From positions 1-53,343 of the forward strand of contig NWBJ01000070.1 in the NCBI GenBank assembly GCA_002633115.1: 53,343 nt of DNA, in the 5' to 3' direction. Of this stretch, positions 25,964-35,103 are shown piece by piece. A program made the position numbers and the translations under genes. The notes beneath the pieces were generated by a model, which was given only the letters and a program-made list of their open reading frames with translations, was not told where the DNA came from and made no database searches. Numbering within the stretch: position 1 is the first letter of the stretch; every line of letters begins with the position of its first letter. The DNA is from Muribaculaceae bacterium Zag1. GTDB taxonomy: Bacteria > Bacteroidota > Bacteroidia > Bacteroidales > Muribaculaceae.

Positions 25964-28186
25964 TCATTTAACAAGGGCCTTTTTGCGACCGATGATGTAG
26001 AGGCCGCGAGGCAGAGTGCGGATGGCTTCGGGGGTAGCGGAGCGCATCATCAGGATGCCTTGCATGTTGTACACATCTTGCGGTGCACTTTCAGCGGCTA
26101 CCGATGGGATAGCAGAGCTCCCAGTGGTGAGCACAAGCATGTCGTCGATGCGGATCCACATGCCGCCGTTGCTGTCGCAATGGCGCAGGGCCAAACGCAC
26201 TGTCTTGCCATTCCATTCAGTCGGGATTTCAGTGATGGCTTCTTCCCAGATGTCTTCGCCCCAAGCGTTTGACTGGTAACGATTCTTCGACAGCGAGGTC
26301 ATCTGGCTCGGGTCAGCGCTTTCGCCAATCAGCACTTCAAGGGTTTCGTCCATGCCGCACTCAAGGCCTACGAAGTAGGAAATCCAACTCTTGCTATCGG
26401 CTGGCAGAGTAATCTCAGGACTGATAGCGTAATTGTCGGGCATCGAGGAAAGGTATGTATCAGGATTCCAAGATGTTGAAATCAGAGCGGTGCGACCTTC
26501 GTTGGCCGAGAAGGTATAGGCATCGTTAGCAAAGGCCGTTGTGACTGTCCAGCAATCGCCATCCAGGTCATTGTCGACAAATGTCCAATCTGCCAAGTCG
26601 CCCTCAAAGTCCTCAAAGTAAATGCCGCGACCCTCAATCTCTGTAGCGATTGCCGTGCAATCGACTGTAAAATCTCCAGCCGAGGTTGAAATCTGAGCCT
26701 TGCCAGTGAAAGTGCCAGCCTCAACGGGCTCGAAGCGGATTTCAAGCTCTACGCAATTCCACATCGCAGCGCCGTCGTTGCGCACAACCACCGTGAAGGG
26801 AGCCTCAACAGCAACGCTATTGATAGTCAATGGCTCAATTCCTTGATTTTCAATAGTGACATAAGCGCGGCTGCGGCGGTAGTTGGTGACCTCTGGCATC
26901 TCGACCTCAGTGGCCGAGATAACGGCCTTGTAAGCCTCAGGAGTAGAAAGCTCAAGAGCCAAGTCGCTGATGGTGAAACGGTCTCCATTGTAATAGGGCC
27001 AATATTGGGTCTTCACGTAGTCAAATTTCACTGTGTGCTGTCCGGCGCTGAAAGTGAGGTCGGCCTTGCCATAGCAAGTGCTGCTGGCATCCTGTTCGCC
27101 ATCAAAGATGCGTTCTTCTCCGCCGTCAATGCTGACAAGCAAGGCGTCCTCCCACTGATAGTCGCCCATTATTTCGTAACCCCAGTAAGTAGCCACAAAT
27201 CCAGTCCAAGACAGTTGGCCCACTTGCCCATCGGGCACCAGGAATGAAACCTCCAAGAAGCTCGATACACACTCGTCATAGCTCTGGTCGCTGGTGGAAT
27301 TGTAGGCAGTATTGCCCTCAACCACAAAGGGATAGTCGATTGAGGTATTGAATGAGAAGTCGCCCTCCTTCACTATCGGAGAATAGTCATAAGGCAGAGC
27401 CAGAACCTCGATTGTGCACGGAATCTCAAAATTGCCAGCAGTTGTGGCGATAGTCACCGTACCAGTCTCGGTGCCTACGGCGCCGATAGCGCATGATACC
27501 TCAACAGCAATGCTCTCGCGCGAGGCTGCCTCATCTGCCAGAGCTTTAGCTGTGAAGATTCCGCTTCCCTCGATTGAGGTAATTGACAGAGGCGATTCCC
27601 CTATATTGGTAATATTGACAGTGGCAGAGCGCTGCACTGGCAGTTTGTCATAGTAAACCTTTCCAAAGTCTATTGCCTCGGTGTCGATAGATGCGCCCTC
27701 GTTGACGCAGGCAAGTGACAAGTCATACACGTAGCAGCGCTCTGGAGTGGTCGCGCTTCCGCTCTGGTAGTGGTCGTTTGATATGAAGAAATAGAACTCT
27801 AAGGTATAGTCGCCCGGCTCAAGATAGTAGGTTGCTGCAGCCGACTGCGGGTCCATCGACTGGCCGTTGAAGAGTGGGAAGCCATCAGGGGTGACATCAT
27901 TCAGGAAAACAGCCAGACCGTTGGGAGCTGTAGCCTCGACAGCGCCGTCCCAACTCAGTACGCCAGTTTGGCCCTCGGGCACTGAGAAGCGGGTGATGAG
28001 TTTCGACTGGCTATTGCTGCCGGCGTTGCTGCTTACGGCAACGGTCTTGCCCTCGACTATTCCGGTCGAGGTGTTGAAATTAGAGGCTTCGTCAAAGGCG
28101 AATGTGCCCTCCGACACAATGCCGTCGTATTGCGCCCAAGCGCAGGTGGCCATTGTCAGCGCCACCGAGAGTAAAATCTTTCTCAT
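25964..28186 (-). CDS. Secreted multi-domain Ig-like protein with choice-of-anchor J domain and T9SS C-terminus
   Basis: This 740-residue protein has a signal peptide (ILLSVALTMATCAWA). Two homologous units start with an (I)VxEGxFxF motif (DGIVSEGTFAF, SPIVKEGDFSF). Each combines a beta-sandwich with an abnormal-spindle-like (ASPM-SPD-2/HYDIN) Ig block (IDFGKVYYDKLPVQRSATVNITNIG). Near residue 540 a choice-of-anchor J domain begins (IYFEDFEGDLADWTFVDNDLDGD). The end (VYNMQGILMMRS, PRGLYIIGRKKALVK) is a T9SS sorting domain. It is a paralogue of the next upstream gene. It is likely surface-displayed; function unknown. Confidence 0.8.
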   Translation of the reverse strand: MRKILLSVALTMATCAWAQYDGIVSEGTFAFDEASNFNTSTGIVEGKTVAVSSNAGSNSQSKLITRFSVPEGQTGVLSWDGAVEATAPNGLAVFLNDVTPDGFPLFNGQSMDPQSAAATYYLEPGDYTLEFYFFISNDHYQSGSATTPERCYVYDLSLACVNEGASIDTEAIDFGKVYYDKLPVQRSATVNITNIGESPLSITSIEGSGIFTAKALADEAASRESIAVEVSCAIGAVGTETGTVTIATTAGNFEIPCTIEVLALPYDYSPIVKEGDFSFNTSIDYPFVVEGNTAYNSTSDQSYDECVSSFLEVSFLVPDGQVGQLSWTGFVATYWGYEIMGDYQWEDALLVSIDGGEERIFDGEQDASSTCYGKADLTFSAGQHTVKFDYVKTQYWPYYNGDRFTISDLALELSTPEAYKAVISATEVEMPEVTNYRRSRAYVTIENQGIEPLTINSVAVEAPFTVVVRNDGAAMWNCVELEIRFEPVEAGTFTGKAQISTSAGDFTVDCTAIATEIEGRGIYFEDFEGDLADWTFVDNDLDGDCWTVTTAFANDAYTFSANEGRTALISTSWNPDTYLSSMPDNYAISPEITLPADSKSWISYFVGLECGMDETLEVLIGESADPSQMTSLSKNRYQSNAWGEDIWEEAITEIPTEWNGKTVRLALRHCDSNGGMWIRIDDMLVLTTGSSAIPSVAAESAPQDVYNMQGILMMRSATPEAIRTLPRGLYIIGRKKALVK

Positions 28187-28418
28187 ATAAAATTATTTTA
28201 TGTATACTGGTTAAATCGCCCCCCCTTGGGGGCTCTTCTGATGGTGTAACTTTCTATAACCCGGCACTCCCTTCGGTCATGCCGGGTTATGTTTAGCCCG
28301 TGCCCTTTGGGCACTCCGATAATAAACCTAAATGGTTTCCCATCAAAGCTACCCCGTAGGGGTTGTTTCATCTAGCATAAATGGTTCCACCCTCCAGGCT
28401 ACCCCCGTAGGGGTTGTT
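28187..28418. repeat. Intergenic repeat block with hairpins
   Basis: The block contains CCCGGC/GCCGGG and GTGCCC-TTT-GGGCAC hairpins and two direct copies of TACCCC(C)GTAGGGGTTG + TTTCAT (about 28352-28371 and 28402-28422). That motif is the one in the gldL leader. I see no gene and no clear promoter for the downstream gene here. Confidence 0.65.
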
Positions 28419-30653
28419 TCATTCATGGATAACAGCCTTCTCAGATGTTGAAGCACCGTCAATATATACCGTGCGGCGGATCACAAGCCCTGAGGGCGAT
28501 GCGATCTGGCGACCCGTGAGTTCGTAATACTCAATATGGTCGATGGCCTTTTGGCTTACTGCATCAGCCACTCCGGCTCCGCTAAGGGTGAGGCTGAGAC
28601 TCTCGATGGTGCAACGGTCGTTGCCCTCGTATTCAGAGAACACCTTAAAATATTCCCACCGCAGGGTATGGGTGCCCGGTGCCATCTCAATCTGCTCGGT
28701 GCCAGCAACTGACCAACTCGAGCAGTATTCCTCGCCGGCAAATTCCCACGACTCGCCATCGAGAGTCACTACCGTGCCATCGCAAAACACAGTATTATCC
28801 ATAAATGTAAAGAAATCGGCCGAACTGTTGTAAGCCTCCCACTGCAGATAACCGGTTTCACCCTCCGGCACCACAAAGGTGGCCTCGAGCCACGACTGGC
28901 TGCCTTGTGCATCAAGCGTAGCGGTTGAGTTCCACGCCTTGCCATTGAGAGCGATGAATGGATACTGAACACTGGTATTGAATGAGAATTGGCCAGCCTT
29001 CACGATTTGCGTGTAGTCGTAAGGCAATTTTACGCCTCCGCCTAAGCACCTGACTTTCACGTCTCCAGCTGAAGTATGGATAGCGACTTCATCCTCAAAT
29101 TGCCCCAAAGCGGTTGCGGTGAAGGTGACAGTCACCTGCAGGCTTTCGAGCTGGGCCGCTGCCTGCTCGGGATATTCTACGCTGAAATTATCGCTGCCGC
29201 TTGCTCCTGTAATGGTCACCGGCTCGGCACCGACATTGATGATGTCAAAAGTCATAGACTTGGATACTGGCAGCAAGTCGAAATACAGGTCGCCGAAATC
29301 CAAACTCTCGGTAGTTGCCACCGCCCCTTGGCCATCAGCATCGAATAGGCGCAGGCTCAGCGAGGTGAGCAGGCAGCGCGCCGGCGCTTCGCTATAACCT
29401 ACGCTATACCAGTCGATTGTAGTGGTATTGGTAAAAGTCAAGGTATGCTCCCCTGCTCCCAAAGGCAGCGATTGGCTCAGGTCAACTGGGTCATCCTGGT
29501 CTCCATACATGTAATTGATGAGGATGTCATCATCGCATTCCACCTTTACGGCATTGGGCTGACGGGTCTGCGCCCACAGGCCATATTCCAAGATGCCTAC
29601 CTTGCCCTCGGGCACGGTGAAATCAGCCGTCAACGATGATGAAGTGCCGGTATCGATATTGCTTGACACGGCCAATGGCCCGGCGATGCCAGCCAATTCA
29701 TCAACTACCACAAAGGGATATTTCTGGTCGAGCGTGAATGAGAAGTCGCCTTCCTTGACAATGGCCGAATAGTCAGGACTGTCGTGCACATCGGCAGTGA
29801 CAACTACGGTAGCTATAGCGCCTCCAGCCTCAAAGGTTACTTCGCCCTGGAATAGGCCAGTGGATTGGGGAGTAAGGGTGATTTGCACGGATTTTGGCAC
29901 GCCTGGCTGCAAAGTGCGACTTGCGGGGTTCACCGAGAGTTGGTCGGAGGAAACTGTGGCAGTGCATTCCAATTCGTCAAGACACAGATTAGCCACCTCG
30001 ATCGTGACAGTGCTTGGGAATCCCTGAGCCACATAATGGTCAGAGAATTCAATCTTGGCATCTGACACGAATAGGCGCGGCTCGTTGGTCATGCGCGAGA
30101 GCTGGCAACTCAGATAATAGTCATAAAAGTTCATGCCCTCGCCCGTCAACGGGTCTACGCAATATATGCCAAAAGCGGTGCGCGGAGACAAAGATCCGTC
30201 GTCGAGGATGTCAAATGTGAGTTCGTCAATCAGGTTAATGGCCCCGTCATAACCTACATTGCCAGCCATAAGCACGCCGTAGAATGGCCCTTGGCTGTCC
30301 TGAAATTGGGCCACCCAGGTATATGCCTCGATATCGTAATCAATGTCGTAGCCCAAGCAGGGGACGGTGATCGACTTGCGGTCGTCGCTGAGGCGCCCGC
30401 GCAGCGGATAGGTCTCGCTCAGGAAGGGCGACTTGATATTGAAGATGTCGGCGATGGTGACATCCGAGCCGCTGTATTCGGCCTCTACCTTATAATTATA
30501 GACTACGCCGTCGGTGAATGAGGCCTCGCCCATATCATTGAATATGGAGCGCGATGTGGCCCAGTAGAGGGTCTGATCGGCCTTGACTGTGGGAGCGGCT
30601 CCCAAGATGGCAGATACTGCAAGCAGTAGGGGTAAAGATTGTCGCATAGGCAA
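28419..30653 (-). CDS. Secreted multi-domain Ig-like protein with probable T9SS C-terminus
   Basis: This 744-residue protein has a signal peptide (LPLLLAVSAILGAAPTVKA). The first 170 residues form a unique domain (LYWATSRSIFND, GPFYGVLMAGNVGYDG). Then come Ig-like blocks and two units starting SAIVKEGDFSF and TQIVKAGQFSF, homologous to those in the 740-residue neighbour, with LDFGDLYFDLLPVSKSMTFDIINVG between. The C-terminus (IEYYELTGRQI, VYIDGASTSEKAVIHE) resembles a T9SS sorting domain but is less typical than its neighbours. It probably shares ligand type and location with the neighbour. A -7 box is at 30669-30676. Confidence 0.75.
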   Translation of the reverse strand: MPMRQSLPLLLAVSAILGAAPTVKADQTLYWATSRSIFNDMGEASFTDGVVYNYKVEAEYSGSDVTIADIFNIKSPFLSETYPLRGRLSDDRKSITVPCLGYDIDYDIEAYTWVAQFQDSQGPFYGVLMAGNVGYDGAINLIDELTFDILDDGSLSPRTAFGIYCVDPLTGEGMNFYDYYLSCQLSRMTNEPRLFVSDAKIEFSDHYVAQGFPSTVTIEVANLCLDELECTATVSSDQLSVNPASRTLQPGVPKSVQITLTPQSTGLFQGEVTFEAGGAIATVVVTADVHDSPDYSAIVKEGDFSFTLDQKYPFVVVDELAGIAGPLAVSSNIDTGTSSSLTADFTVPEGKVGILEYGLWAQTRQPNAVKVECDDDILINYMYGDQDDPVDLSQSLPLGAGEHTLTFTNTTTIDWYSVGYSEAPARCLLTSLSLRLFDADGQGAVATTESLDFGDLYFDLLPVSKSMTFDIINVGAEPVTITGASGSDNFSVEYPEQAAAQLESLQVTVTFTATALGQFEDEVAIHTSAGDVKVRCLGGGVKLPYDYTQIVKAGQFSFNTSVQYPFIALNGKAWNSTATLDAQGSQSWLEATFVVPEGETGYLQWEAYNSSADFFTFMDNTVFCDGTVVTLDGESWEFAGEEYCSSWSVAGTEQIEMAPGTHTLRWEYFKVFSEYEGNDRCTIESLSLTLSGAGVADAVSQKAIDHIEYYELTGRQIASPSGLVIRRTVYIDGASTSEKAVIHE

Positions 30654-30668
30654 GATTAAATTTTTTCA

Positions 30669-30676
30669 CAAATTTA
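30669..30676 (-). promoter_or_regulatory. -7 element of the 744-residue protein gene
   Basis: TAAATTTG on the minus strand, 15 nt before the start codon. No obvious -33 TTTG is present. Confidence 0.4.
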
Positions 30677-30774
30677 GTGCTTTCCTACTGAAAATAGCCG
30701 TTTTGGCGTATGCGAAACGCGCCAATGGCTCGATTGGGAGTCATGGCTCAAATCGTATATGTATATGGGATAGA

Positions 30775-32421
30775 CTATTCGTTGTCCTCGGCGGTGGGAG
30801 GCAACTTGCGCAAAGTTTGGCGATACATTGCGGGCGACATCCCCACTTGGGCCTTGAATGTGCTGTAAAATGTTGACACTGACAGGAAGCCGAGGTCTTT
30901 GGCCAATTGCTGCATGGTGATGGGTTCGGCTCCCGGGGCAGGTTCAGTCGAGAGTATCTTAAGCGCCTCGCGCATGCGGTATGAGTTCATGAGCTGGAGA
31001 TAGCTCATGTTGAATCGCTCCCTAATCACTTGCGTGAAATATGTGTGGTTGCACCCCACTCTCTCGGCAAATGAATCGCGCGTCACTGTCACATCGCGAT
31101 ATATGTGACGCTGCTCGAGTTCCTCAACAATGCTGGCATAAATCTCATCGGCTTTCTGGTCGCTCGGGCCGGGAGCTGCGGCTGGCGCTGTAGTCTTTTC
31201 GCGCTCGATGAAGTCGCGATTCTGCGCCACGATGCTACGATAGAGCCGCTGTTGGCGCCTCTGGTGCCACAGGATAGCTATGGTGATGAGAATCAAGGCT
31301 ACGATTATAGTGAGGAACAGCCATCCTTGCTGCCGGCGTAACTGTATCTGATGGTCGATTTCGGCCTCTTTCTTGTGTGTTTCGTATTCGATTTTGTAGC
31401 GATTGAGTTCGGCTTGGTTGCGCATAGCCAATATGCTGTCTCTCCCCTCGGCGTAGGCGCGCTGGTAGAGCAGGGCTTGTGCGAAGTCGCCAAGGCCCTG
31501 ATAGTCGAGCGAAGCGATGCGGTTGGCCTCGATAGGGGTAGAACTGAATGGGTCGATTGAATCAGAGAGGGTCTTGGCTCGCTCCAGATATTGGAGCGAA
31601 CGCAGGTATTCGCCTTTCTTGTTGAGCAGATTGGCATAGAGGAGATAACCGTCGGAATAGTCGGGATTGGAGGCCAAGGCCTGGTCCAATCGCTTTTGGG
31701 CCTCTTCTACGCTGTCGGCAGCCAGATAATACTCGCCCCATAGGGCATTCGACAAGGCAAAGTCGCCACATTGCTCCACGCTATTGATATAAGGTATGGC
31801 GCTTGCGGCTTGGGATGGTTTCTTGATGTAATATTTTGCGAGGTGGAAGGCGGCGGAATGTATCAGGGCGGTGTCAGCGCGCTCGGTGGCATAACGGTAG
31901 ATGTCCTGGTCGTAACGCAGCGCCATGGTGTCGCCGCTCACGCGGTATAGTTCTGACAGGTTGGTCTCTGCCACGATTTGCATCCTCCTATCGCCCGTAC
32001 GCGAGGCCTCGGCCAGGGCCAAGGTGAAATATTTATGCGCTTCGGCATATCGGTGATAGCATGCCACTTCGTAGAATGCCAATGCATTGTAAATCTTGCA
32101 CAGCAAGGCTGGCGCATCCAATGCCTCGGCTTTCTCTAAGGCTTGCATCATATATGGGCGTCTCTGCGCAGCATTCTCTGGTTTGAAGTCATAGAGGCCC
32201 TTGTAATACAGGCCATTGACTATTCCCTCCTGGTCGCCTTCAGCTCTTGCCACCCTCAGCAGCGAGTCAGCCAGCGCATCGCACCTCCCATAATCTTTCT
32301 CCATCGCCGCCTCATAGCACTCCCCCGCCAGCTCGCGACCCATGCCGCGCCCCTTCTTCTCAGAGCACCCACAGACCGCAACCATTACTATGAGCATATT
32401 TATCACCAATCTAAATCTCAT
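30775..32421 (-). CDS. Membrane TPR-AraC transcriptional regulator
   Basis: This 548-residue protein begins with a signal or lipoprotein-like segment (LIVMVAVCGCSEKKG). TPR-like helices follow at about residues 35-300 (ALAFYEVACYHRYAEAHKYF, ALWGEYYLAADSVEEAQKRLDQAL). A transmembrane helix lies near 340-365 (LFLTIIVALILITIAILW). The C-terminal AraC domain is intact (VTRDSFAERVGCNHTYFTQVI, TMQQLAKDLGFLSVSTFYSTF). Such proteins sense envelope or nutrient state through the TPR part and bind DNA through the AraC part. It has the same architecture as the frameshifted regulator at 24222-25836, and the two bracket the 740- and 744-residue secreted-protein genes. Its targets are probably those genes. 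Confidence 0.85.
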   Translation of the reverse strand: MRFRLVINMLIVMVAVCGCSEKKGRGMGRELAGECYEAAMEKDYGRCDALADSLLRVARAEGDQEGIVNGLYYKGLYDFKPENAAQRRPYMMQALEKAEALDAPALLCKIYNALAFYEVACYHRYAEAHKYFTLALAEASRTGDRRMQIVAETNLSELYRVSGDTMALRYDQDIYRYATERADTALIHSAAFHLAKYYIKKPSQAASAIPYINSVEQCGDFALSNALWGEYYLAADSVEEAQKRLDQALASNPDYSDGYLLYANLLNKKGEYLRSLQYLERAKTLSDSIDPFSSTPIEANRIASLDYQGLGDFAQALLYQRAYAEGRDSILAMRNQAELNRYKIEYETHKKEAEIDHQIQLRRQQGWLFLTIIVALILITIAILWHQRRQQRLYRSIVAQNRDFIEREKTTAPAAAPGPSDQKADEIYASIVEELEQRHIYRDVTVTRDSFAERVGCNHTYFTQVIRERFNMSYLQLMNSYRMREALKILSTEPAPGAEPITMQQLAKDLGFLSVSTFYSTFKAQVGMSPAMYRQTLRKLPPTAEDNE

Positions 32422-32451
32422 TCTTGTAGATATGGGCTGAATAGAGGATTC

Positions 32452-33573
32452 CTATATTTGTGTATCTGTCAATTCATTCCAAGCCATCTTCTGAGGGTAT
32501 TTTACACCCTCGTCAATCTCTAAGAGAGTGACAAATTTGTCTATGAAGTCAGAAGGATTCTGTAAAAGCCTAAGATAGTAGTTAATGGTAGAATACACTC
32601 CATTAACTATCACTTGACAACCATGAGAATTCTTTATCTTTTTGACCGTGGCTTCTATGCCTTCCCTATCTGCCCCATCCATATTGGCTGTAGTGAGCAG
32701 ATAATATCTGTCTGTGCGACAAACACTAAATTTAGAATAAGCATGCTCAATCAGTTCAGGAGTGATTCTCTTGAGATGTTTTACCTCTACTCCCTCAAAG
32801 GCGGTCCCATCAGGATAATTGACCTGTATATCCCCTATTTGTCCTGACTGACTATCTGATGAGGTATGCGATTCTAATGGACATAGGACTTTATCAGAAT
32901 AACGAGACATTTCGACCATCATACATTGATACGCCGCATACAGGGCCAGAGTAGGCAATCGTGAGGCCCCGTGGCCTGCATACTTATATGTAAAATGGTT
33001 TATCAGAAGAGAAATAATTTGTGATATAGTGAGAGTATGAGGGCGATGCAATTGAATTTTTCGTCCATCACGCTGCTTAATCAACAACTGTAACATATAT
33101 AATATTACAGAGTCAGGTTTTTCCCCTTTACACTCAACCTTATCTATAAGAGAAAGGAAAACTTTAGCCAAAGCCTTTTTCTTCATGGATAGAGGATAGT
33201 TTAAGGTATAGGGCATAGGATGTTCAAAAGCTCGTGTTAACCATCCTGACTCTGCCATTGCCGGAAAATCTTGTTCTTTCAGAAATGGAGTTATATATTT
33301 GGCATCCACTGTCCTACCCGCAAATCCTCCTGCCATATTAGCCTGATGATAACGAATATCCTGTGAAGGACTTACGATTTTATAACAAAACAAGGTTAAC
33401 AGCACAGCTATCATTCCTTTGTTTTGTTCGGATTCTTTTACGGCAATTTCTACATGCTCTTTCGCCTCTTCAGATAGGGTATCTAAGATTTCACCTCTAT
33501 CTAATTTTTCCTTGGCAATGTCATAGTAGTATTTAATGACTTCACCAGCATCTGAGAAAAGGGGAGAGTTCAT
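32452..33573 (-). CDS. Probable type II restriction endonuclease (SacI-like)
   Basis: This 373-residue protein overlaps the methyltransferase stop by 4 nt (ATGA), the usual coupling of restriction-modification genes. A PD-(D/E)XK-like core is visible near residues 245-275: GDIQVNYPDG supplies the Asp and EGVEVKH supplies Glu-x-Lys. Flanking segments (LPTLALYAAYQCMMVEMSRY, PLESHTSSDSQSGQIGDI, DRYYLLTT) remind me of the SacI endonuclease family, but I cannot verify that. The DNA is clearly more AT-rich than its neighbours, suggesting horizontal acquisition. The recognition site is unknown. Confidence 0.7.
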   Translation of the reverse strand: MNSPLFSDAGEVIKYYYDIAKEKLDRGEILDTLSEEAKEHVEIAVKESEQNKGMIAVLLTLFCYKIVSPSQDIRYHQANMAGGFAGRTVDAKYITPFLKEQDFPAMAESGWLTRAFEHPMPYTLNYPLSMKKKALAKVFLSLIDKVECKGEKPDSVILYMLQLLIKQRDGRKIQLHRPHTLTISQIISLLINHFTYKYAGHGASRLPTLALYAAYQCMMVEMSRYSDKVLCPLESHTSSDSQSGQIGDIQVNYPDGTAFEGVEVKHLKRITPELIEHAYSKFSVCRTDRYYLLTTANMDGADREGIEATVKKIKNSHGCQVIVNGVYSTINYYLRLLQNPSDFIDKFVTLLEIDEGVKYPQKMAWNELTDTQI

Positions 33574-34898
33574 AATAGTTGATTCTTAATTTCTTTGGCT
33601 ATTTCTTCCATCATTTTAACACATACCGAGTTGCCTATCTGACGGTATTGGTGACCTAAAGGACTTACCTTAACGAAATCATCCGGATAGCCCATGATTC
33701 TCCAACACTCGTTTATAGTTAGTTTCCTTACTCTTCTATCCTCTGTAAGAATAAAGAATCTACCAGAACTTTCTTGTGAAGGCAGGGTGGGATGCACTCC
33801 TTCCACCGAATATATACGATTCGGTTGTTTATGTACTCTTGACAAGTGTTCCGTACCGGGCCTTACTCCCGCCTTACGTATAGATTTATTACGATATCCA
33901 GCAAAGATTAGGCCTGATTCTTGCTGCTCTTTAGGATCATCGATAAGAGTATATTCTTCGGGGTTGAGATATTCAAAATCTCCTTCTGCATCCAAAAAAT
34001 CTTTTAGCTTAGGCTTAGCCTTCTTTGGCAGACGGCTGAAATCGAATTTCTTATCCTTTGACCCTATGATAATAATTCTCTCTCGATTTTGAGGCACTCC
34101 AAAATCAGCGGCATTTAGTATACTCCATGATACTTTATATCCCAAATCCTCTAATTTGGAAAGAATGGTTGCAAGAGTATGGCCTCCATTATGATGCACC
34201 ATGTGTTTTACATTCTCCAGAAAAACCACTTTGGGTTGATGTTGAGAGAGAATTTCACAGATATCAAAAAACAAAGTACCTCGGGTATCCTCAAATCCTT
34301 TCTGCTTACCAGATATGCTGAAAGGCTGGCAAGGGAAGCCCGCGCACAAAACATCAAATTTCTCTGGAATATAACTTTTAGTCTTACTCAATGTGATATC
34401 ACCAAATGGTACTTCCCCATAATTAGCAAAATATGTACGCTGAGCTTGAGGATCCCATTCTGAGGAGAATACACATTGCCCCCCTATCTCTTGCATGGCA
34501 ATTCTAAAGCCTCCAATACCAGCAAATAGATCAATAAATTTAAAAGATGTATCCTGCTGACATTGGAAAGGAGCGGTAAAGATGTCATGAAAAAGATACA
34601 TTTGCAACGGGGATTCCGCTACACCTTCTACATTGGTATCTTGATTTTTGCAATCATTCGACCATAAAGATATAATCTTTCGGGCAATTTTTGAGTATGA
34701 ATCAACATTCAACTCATCCTCTTTAAGCAGAGCATAATGGGTAGCTATTGCTAATTGAGTAGGGAAATTAAGAAACTCTCCCTCATCATCGATTGAAGAT
34801 GAGGGGTCATAAAACTGTGAAACTTTTGTAGAGCGAGTGCCTACTCGGTTTATCCCTATATCCATTAGGGATAGTATATCTGATTGGCTTTGGGTCAT
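33570..34898 (-). CDS. DNA (cytosine-5) methyltransferase of a type II restriction-modification system
   Basis: This 442-residue methyltransferase contains the standard m5C motifs: motif I FIDLFAGIGGFRIAM, motif IV AGFPCQPFSISGKQKGF with the catalytic Cys, motif VI ENVKHMVHH, motif VIII QNRERIIIIG and motif X RQIGNSVCVKMMEEIA. About 115 residues precede motif I, a longer N-terminal part than usual. Start 34898 is chosen because a -7 box at 34925-34932 lies just upstream of it, so the longer frame from 34961 would begin before the promoter. It should protect host DNA from the coupled nuclease. The region is AT-rich, a sign of transfer. Confidence 0.92.
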   Translation of the reverse strand: MTQSQSDILSLMDIGINRVGTRSTKVSQFYDPSSSIDDEGEFLNFPTQLAIATHYALLKEDELNVDSYSKIARKIISLWSNDCKNQDTNVEGVAESPLQMYLFHDIFTAPFQCQQDTSFKFIDLFAGIGGFRIAMQEIGGQCVFSSEWDPQAQRTYFANYGEVPFGDITLSKTKSYIPEKFDVLCAGFPCQPFSISGKQKGFEDTRGTLFFDICEILSQHQPKVVFLENVKHMVHHNGGHTLATILSKLEDLGYKVSWSILNAADFGVPQNRERIIIIGSKDKKFDFSRLPKKAKPKLKDFLDAEGDFEYLNPEEYTLIDDPKEQQESGLIFAGYRNKSIRKAGVRPGTEHLSRVHKQPNRIYSVEGVHPTLPSQESSGRFFILTEDRRVRKLTINECWRIMGYPDDFVKVSPLGHQYRQIGNSVCVKMMEEIAKEIKNQLL

Positions 34899-34924
34899 TG
34901 ATTGACTAAATTGTGATTCTAATG

Positions 34925-34932
34925 CAAAGTTA
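34925..34932 (-). promoter_or_regulatory. Restriction-modification operon promoter (-7)
   Basis: TAACTTTG on the minus strand, 27 nt before the ATG at 34898. It decides the methyltransferase start. No separate promoter for the nuclease is visible. Confidence 0.55.
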
Positions 34933-34979
34933 CGGATTTTTCGTGAATATTCCATTCTCAAGGATTAGATTTTAACCAA

Positions 34980-35057
34980 CCACCCTTTTGGCCACTTGCG
35001 GTACATTATCTCGATAAAAAAGTGAGATAATGTACCGCAAGTGGCCAAAACGGGTGG
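34980..35057. repeat. Palindromic element PAL, copy 1
   Basis: A 33-nt left arm (34980-35012) pairs with 35024-35057 except for one extra C. The conserved 24-nt core contains GGCCACTTGCGGTACATTAT. The loop holds AAAAAAGTGAG. It lies between the restriction-modification operon and the 3' end of the Schlafen-like gene; a second copy is at 36914-36976. Confidence 0.85.
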
Positions 35058-35103
35058 CCTTATATAAGCATTGACTAACCAAGGTCATGATTTTATCCTA
35101 TAT

